Below, one piece after another: positions 60,352-64,000 of a DNA stretch of 64,000 nucleotides. Position numbers and translations under genes: made by a program. The DNA comes from Deltaproteobacteria bacterium. GTDB lineage: Bacteria; Desulfobacterota; Binatia; HRBIN30; CADEER01. The DNA lies in contig JAJCZJ010000088.1 in NCBI GenBank assembly GCA_029262455.1, positions 62,001-126,000 of the forward strand, in the 5' to 3' direction. Numbering within the stretch: the stretch's first letter is position 1; each line of letters starts with the position of its first letter. Under the pieces are notes generated by a model. The model had not been told where the DNA came from, did no database searches, and saw only the letters and a list, made by a program, of their open reading frames with translations.

Positions 60352-61545
60352 ATGCCCAACCATCCACAAAATCCATCCATCAATCTCCTCGACGGGAACT
60401 TCTACGCCACGGACCCCCACCCCTCCTTCGCCTGGATGCGAGCCAATGCTCCAATCTACTGGGATGAACAATGCAGCGTCTGGGGAGTCGCCGGCCACGC
60501 CGACGTGATGCACGTGTCCAAGAGCCCGCAAGACTTCTGCAACGGTCAGGGAATGCGCCCAGAGCATCCTCCAATTCCCTCGATGATCAACATGGATGAC
60601 CCGGCCCACGTCAAGCGCCGGCGCTTGGTCAGCAGCGGATTCACGCCACGACGCGTGCTGGATCACGGCCCGCGGGTACGCGAGGTATGTGCGGAGCTCA
60701 TTGCGGGGGCCAAGAAAAAACAGCGCTTCGACTTCGTTCGCGACGTCGCCGCACAGCTTCCGATGATCATGATCGGAGACATGCTAGGAGTGCGTCCCGA
60801 AGATCGGGGCAAGCTACTTCGCTGGTCCGACGACCTGATCGTCGGCACCTCTTCGACAGCGACGCCAGAGGCAGCAGAGGCGGCCGCGCAGGCTTTCGTC
60901 GAATACTCCGCGTACAACGCCGAAGTTGTCGCCGACCGGCGATCGCGTCCCCCTGCGGATGACCTCATGAGTATTCTGGTTCACGCCGACATCGACGGCG
61001 AGAAGCTCGACGACGAAGCATTGCTACAAGAATCTCTGCTGATCCTGATCGGCGGCGATGAAACCACTCGTCACGTTCTCAGCGGAGGAATGCATCAACT
61101 GCTGCGCCACCCCGAACAGTACGAAGCCCTGGTGAACGACCCAGAAAAGGTCGAAACGGCTGTCGAAGAAATGCTTCGTTGGGTCACACCCATTCAGAAC
61201 ATGGCAAGAACCGCCACCCGCGACGTCGAGCTGCGAGGCGAACAAATCCGCGAAGGCGACAAGTTGTTGGTGCTGTACTCTTCGGCAAACCGCGACGAGA
61301 GTGTCTTCGATGATCCATTTCGTTTCGACATCAACCGCAACCCGAATCCACACGTCGCCTTTGGCGGCTACGGCGCGCACTTTTGCCTCGGCGCAAGCCT
61401 TGCCCGACTCGAGCTCACAACGATGTTCGAGACGATCGTCGCCGAAGTGCCAAATCTCGAGCTCGCCACCACCGACCCACTACCGATGCGGCCGTCGAAC
61501 TTCATCGTCGGGATCGAGAAAATGCCGGTCCGGGTAGTCGCCTAG
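60352..61545 (+). CDS. cytochrome P450 (bacterial class I type)
   Basis: A 397-residue soluble P450. The I-helix GGDETT (234-239) has the normal acid-alcohol pair, the K-helix ExxR is E273-R276 (EEMLRW), and the haem loop is FGGYGAHFCLGASLAR with Cys345. The length and the EEMLRWVTPIQNMARTA segment are typical of soluble class I bacterial P450s such as those for terpenes, steroids and fatty acids (CYP107/CYP125-like). It needs a ferredoxin, which is not seen next to it. ATG at 60352 follows GAGGAGG. Palindromic sites upstream suggest inducible expression. Confidence 0.95.
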   Translation: MPNHPQNPSINLLDGNFYATDPHPSFAWMRANAPIYWDEQCSVWGVAGHADVMHVSKSPQDFCNGQGMRPEHPPIPSMINMDDPAHVKRRRLVSSGFTPRRVLDHGPRVREVCAELIAGAKKKQRFDFVRDVAAQLPMIMIGDMLGVRPEDRGKLLRWSDDLIVGTSSTATPEAAEAAAQAFVEYSAYNAEVVADRRSRPPADDLMSILVHADIDGEKLDDEALLQESLLILIGGDETTRHVLSGGMHQLLRHPEQYEALVNDPEKVETAVEEMLRWVTPIQNMARTATRDVELRGEQIREGDKLLVLYSSANRDESVFDDPFRFDINRNPNPHVAFGGYGAHFCLGASLARLELTTMFETIVAEVPNLELATTDPLPMRPSNFIVGIEKMPVRVVA

Positions 61546-61560
61546 CAGGACGATCTCGAA

Positions 61561-62718
61561 CTAAGAATCCTCGTGCAGTGCCTTGATTGGACCGCGGCGC
61601 TGCATTTCTTCGATCGCCTCGTCGACATGGTCACGCTCGCGATCGAGATAGTCGTCGACAGCGCGCGCAAACCCTGCGTGCCCGACGTAATGCATACTGT
61701 GCGTCGCAACTCCTTCGAAGCCCCGCAAATACTTGAAGTCACCACCGGCGCCCGGCTCAAAACGGCGCAAGCCCGAATTGATGCAGTGCTCGATGCCACG
61801 GTAGTAACAAACTTCGAAGTGGAGGTTGCGAACCTCGCGAAAGCAGCCCCAATAACGACCGTAGAGAACGCCCGCCTTTTGTACGTTGATCGCGCCCGCG
61901 ACGATCTCACCTTGGCTCCGCGCAAGGACCAAACAGAGATGGCGCCGCCAAGGTCCACGCAAGCTGTCGAACATCTCGCGGTTCAGGTACTGGTGCCCCC
62001 AATAAAGCTTCTCGATCGTCGACAGATAAATGCGAAACATCGGCTCGAAGAGTTCATCCGGGATCGCGTCGCCCTCTAGAATCTCGATCTCGACGCCCGA
62101 ACCGGCGAGGTCGCGTCGTTCCCTGCGAATCTGATTGCGCCGTTTGCTTTTCAGACCTGCGAGGTAGTCCTCGAAGCACTCGTAGCCACGGTTCCGCCAA
62201 TGGTACTGCACGCCCTTGCGGTGAAGAAAGCCGATCTCCGTCAACGCTTCGACCTCGTCCTCTTCGCAGAAATTGATATGTGCCGACGAAATCTCGTTCT
62301 TGTCGCACACATCCCGCAGACTCGCGCCGATGGTTCGCACCAACGCCGGACGGTCGGACCCGGGGGCCGTCAAAATGCGTCGGCCGGCCGCCGGGGTGAA
62401 TGGAACCCCGACCAACAGCTTTGGATAATAACGAATACCAGCCCGCTCGGCCGCATCCGCCCAGCCGTGGTCGAAAACGAACTCGCCCTGGCTGTGGCTC
62501 TTGATATAAGCTGGCGCGGCCGCAACTAGACGGCCTTCGTGACGAACGGTCACATGGTGCGGCGCCCACCCGGTCTCCGGGGTGGCACATCCCGATTCTT
62601 CGAGCGCCGAGAGCCAATCCCACTCGAGGAATGGAGAGTTCTCCTCTCCCACCAGATCATCCCACTCGTCCCGGTCGATCCCCGCCATTTGGCGCGCCAG
62701 CGAAATCTCGTACGGCAC
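61561..62718 (-). CDS. DUF482/GNAT-family acyltransferase
   Basis: A 385-residue protein of the DUF482 (peptidogalycan-biosynthesis, FemAB-like GNAT) family. Segments are SPFLEWDWLSALEESGCA, YIKSHSQGEFVFDHGWADA, YYPKLLVGVPFTPA, and a C-terminal GNAT core with EIVAGAINVQKAGVLYGRYWG, YYRGIEHCINSGL and FEPGAGGDFKYLRGF. The family's reaction is not established; FemAB relatives add amino acids to peptidoglycan. It is convergent with the P450 (15 bp between stops). Confidence 0.9.
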   Translation of the reverse strand: MPYEISLARQMAGIDRDEWDDLVGEENSPFLEWDWLSALEESGCATPETGWAPHHVTVRHEGRLVAAAPAYIKSHSQGEFVFDHGWADAAERAGIRYYPKLLVGVPFTPAAGRRILTAPGSDRPALVRTIGASLRDVCDKNEISSAHINFCEEDEVEALTEIGFLHRKGVQYHWRNRGYECFEDYLAGLKSKRRNQIRRERRDLAGSGVEIEILEGDAIPDELFEPMFRIYLSTIEKLYWGHQYLNREMFDSLRGPWRRHLCLVLARSQGEIVAGAINVQKAGVLYGRYWGCFREVRNLHFEVCYYRGIEHCINSGLRRFEPGAGGDFKYLRGFEGVATHSMHYVGHAGFARAVDDYLDRERDHVDEAIEEMQRRGPIKALHEDS

Positions 62719-62984
62719 CTAGCCCGGCCTATTCATGAGTTTGATCTACTTCCGTCCGAAGACCATTGCGCCACAACCTCTAGTGAGGTGTGTCCCAGGA
62801 AGTGCAGAATCAACACTGTGTCCATATTGCGAGTCTGGCAAATGGCGCAATGGCACTCGAATGCTTGAATCTGCGGGCGCTTCGCTGAATCTTCTGAATT
62901 CTTGAGATTTGGACCGTACAGGTCGATTGCTAAGGGCGACAGCCCCCACCGCCCGATCGCCACGCAGCCCTTCCCGCCCCATGG

Positions 62985-64000
62985 TCAGTGCATCGCGTTC
63001 AGACGAACAGGGACTCCGTTCAATATCGACTGTCCGACCACCAATTCTACGTCCTGATCGTCCGTCCAATCGTTCGCTGAAACCCCCGGACGAGCGCCGG
63101 CAATGCTCTGCCAAGGCGCCGCCGTCGCATGCCCCCAACCATGAGGTAGAGATACCACCCCCGGACGCATTTCGTCGGTCACGTGCACCCTCACGGCCCC
63201 GCTGTGCACCTTGCTCTCGAGTCGAGCCTCGGCGCCGTCGGCCACTCCCGCACGCTCGGCATCCTCCGGATGGACATACAGCAAGCAGCGCTCACGTCCG
63301 CTGACCATCGACGGAGCGTTGTGAATCCATGAATTGCATGTCCGCAACTCACGACGCCCGATCAACAAGACCTCGTCGGTGGGTGAGCTCGAGCGCAACT
63401 CGACCATGAGTTCGTCGAATGCCTTCATGATCGGCTCCGGCGCAAGCCGAACCCGGCCGTCGCGATGCTGTAGCCGCGCAAGCCCTGGGCGCAGCGGCCC
63501 GAGATCGATGCCGTGTGGAGCAGCCTTGAGCTTATCGAGGTTCAGCCCGTCGCTCCACGGCATGAAACGGTCGCCGTGCGGTCCCAAACGCAACAAATAG
63601 CCCGCAAGTTTGGTCGGGTTGAATTCGTAGCCAAATCGCTCGGCCACTCCGAGGATGCTGTCTACGACCGGACGGCCGCTCGGGCCGCCGCCCAGGCGCT
63701 TGATCAGGTCGAGTAGGATCTGCCAATCACTGCGCTCGCCGTCCTCGAGCTCGAGCACAGGTGGCGACCAACGCGCGAAGTCGCGAACCGCAAAGGCGGC
63801 GACGAGTAGATCCACATGATCATCTTTCAGCGTCCACGCCGACGGCAGGATGATATCGGCGTAGCGCGTCGTTTCGTTGACGTAAAGGTCAATTGAGACC
63901 ATGAACTCGAGCGACTCGAACGCCGCAGCGAGCCGCCGCCCGTTCGGCGTCGATAGGATCGGGTTGCCAGCAAATGTCAGCATTGCACGAATCTGCCCGG
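62985..64000 (-). CDS. molybdopterin oxidoreductase, C-terminal part (partial)
   Basis: The frame is open to the window edge, so the N-terminal part (Fe-S site and first molybdopterin domain) is missing; about 338 residues are visible. Segments: GQIRAMLTFAGNPILSTPNG (molybdopterin-binding region of the DMSO-reductase superfamily), ETTRYADIILPSAWTLKDDH, and a C-terminal cofactor-binding domain with LIGRREL-RTCNSWIHN, LYVHPEDAERAGVADG and VSLPHGWGHA. This is the formate-dehydrogenase/thiosulfate-reductase-like layout. Substrate unknown. The 266 bp between it and the DUF482 gene hold no convincing gene. Confidence 0.92.
   Translation of the reverse strand, partial: GQIRAMLTFAGNPILSTPNGRRLAAAFESLEFMVSIDLYVNETTRYADIILPSAWTLKDDHVDLLVAAFAVRDFARWSPPVLELEDGERSDWQILLDLIKRLGGGPSGRPVVDSILGVAERFGYEFNPTKLAGYLLRLGPHGDRFMPWSDGLNLDKLKAAPHGIDLGPLRPGLARLQHRDGRVRLAPEPIMKAFDELMVELRSSSPTDEVLLIGRRELRTCNSWIHNAPSMVSGRERCLLYVHPEDAERAGVADGAEARLESKVHSGAVRVHVTDEMRPGVVSLPHGWGHATAAPWQSIAGARPGVSANDWTDDQDVELVVGQSILNGVPVRLNAMH

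Noticed and set aside
62733-62963. Small minus-strand gene of 76 codons between DUF482 and the molybdopterin gene
   Set aside because: No ribosome-binding site or recognisable family; probably chance.
1-64000. tRNA, rRNA, CRISPR array, phage or conjugative genes
   Set aside because: None was recognised anywhere in the window; a tRNA scan would be needed to be certain for tRNAs.

Overview
This is a 64 kb piece of a high-GC bacterial chromosome with about 44 protein genes. No rRNA, tRNA, CRISPR array or intact insertion sequence was seen. Several genes encode exported proteins with EF-hand (dockerin-like) calcium loops, long Thr-Pro linkers and Cys-rich or membrane-anchoring C-termini. Others belong to acyl-CoA dehydrogenase, amidohydrolase, F420-type (LLM, Ddn) and P450 families. 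Together these suggest an uncultured deltaproteobacterial-grade lineage such as Binatota/Desulfobacterota_B. The taxonomic placement is inference from gene content and is not proven.

Layout. 1-2.4 kb: end of an acyl-CoA/lipid catabolic operon (two acyl-CoA dehydrogenases, one SDR). 2.4-5.4 kb: VapC/Phd-type toxin-antitoxin pair, mutY, amidohydrolase. 5.6-16 kb: a compact specialised-metabolism cluster. Its minus strand carries an acyl carrier protein, an HxxxDG acyltransferase, an FAD oxidoreductase and an AMP-forming ligase. Its plus strand carries a flavin-dependent halogenase-like protein and a CrtI-like oxidoreductase. A 956-residue wHTH-ATPase-TPR regulator sits next to it. 16-26 kb: secreted Thr-Pro-linker proteins mixed with lipid-envelope enzymes (PlsC, LpxL-like acyltransferase, GT2), a B12-type radical SAM protein, a PhyH dioxygenase and MsrA. 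26.8-30.9 kb: a three-gene DUF1800/DUF1501 export operon closed by a strong terminator. 30.9-33.3 kb: an unrecognised HEWSH protein and lexA.

33.7-38.0 kb: an operon of penicillin-acylase-family lipoprotein, small membrane protein and an atypical P450. 38.2-39.3 kb: the most striking locus, an AhpD/CMD-like protein whose reading frame is split by an in-frame TGA exactly at the second redox position of its CxxC motif. A SECIS-like hairpin follows, so it reads as one 371-residue selenoprotein. 39.3-46.6 kb: an LLM oxidoreductase, a degenerate receiver/kinase, a DNRLRE surface protein, a PhoX-like protein and a DUF3565-DUF1971 fusion interrupted by TAA. 46.7-51.1 kb: an SDR, a MITE-like intergenic block, a TetR gene with two identical-half-site palindromes, and a translationally coupled fatty-acid-desaturase/metallo-beta-lactamase fusion. 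This section is bracketed by two copies of an alpha/beta-hydrolase 3' end.

51.3-55.8 kb: further exported proteins, including a copper-monooxygenase-like protein with an inserted EF-hand module, and a DUF1329 protein. 55.9-64 kb: YdiJ-like FAD/Fe-S dehydrogenase, Ddn-like F420 protein, membrane protein, a canonical P450 with a palindromic upstream site, a DUF482 acyltransferase, and the C-terminal part of a molybdopterin oxidoreductase running off the window.

Start codons were chosen by eye from ribosome-binding sites, signal peptides and overlaps. Family names come from motif recognition only; no database search was possible.
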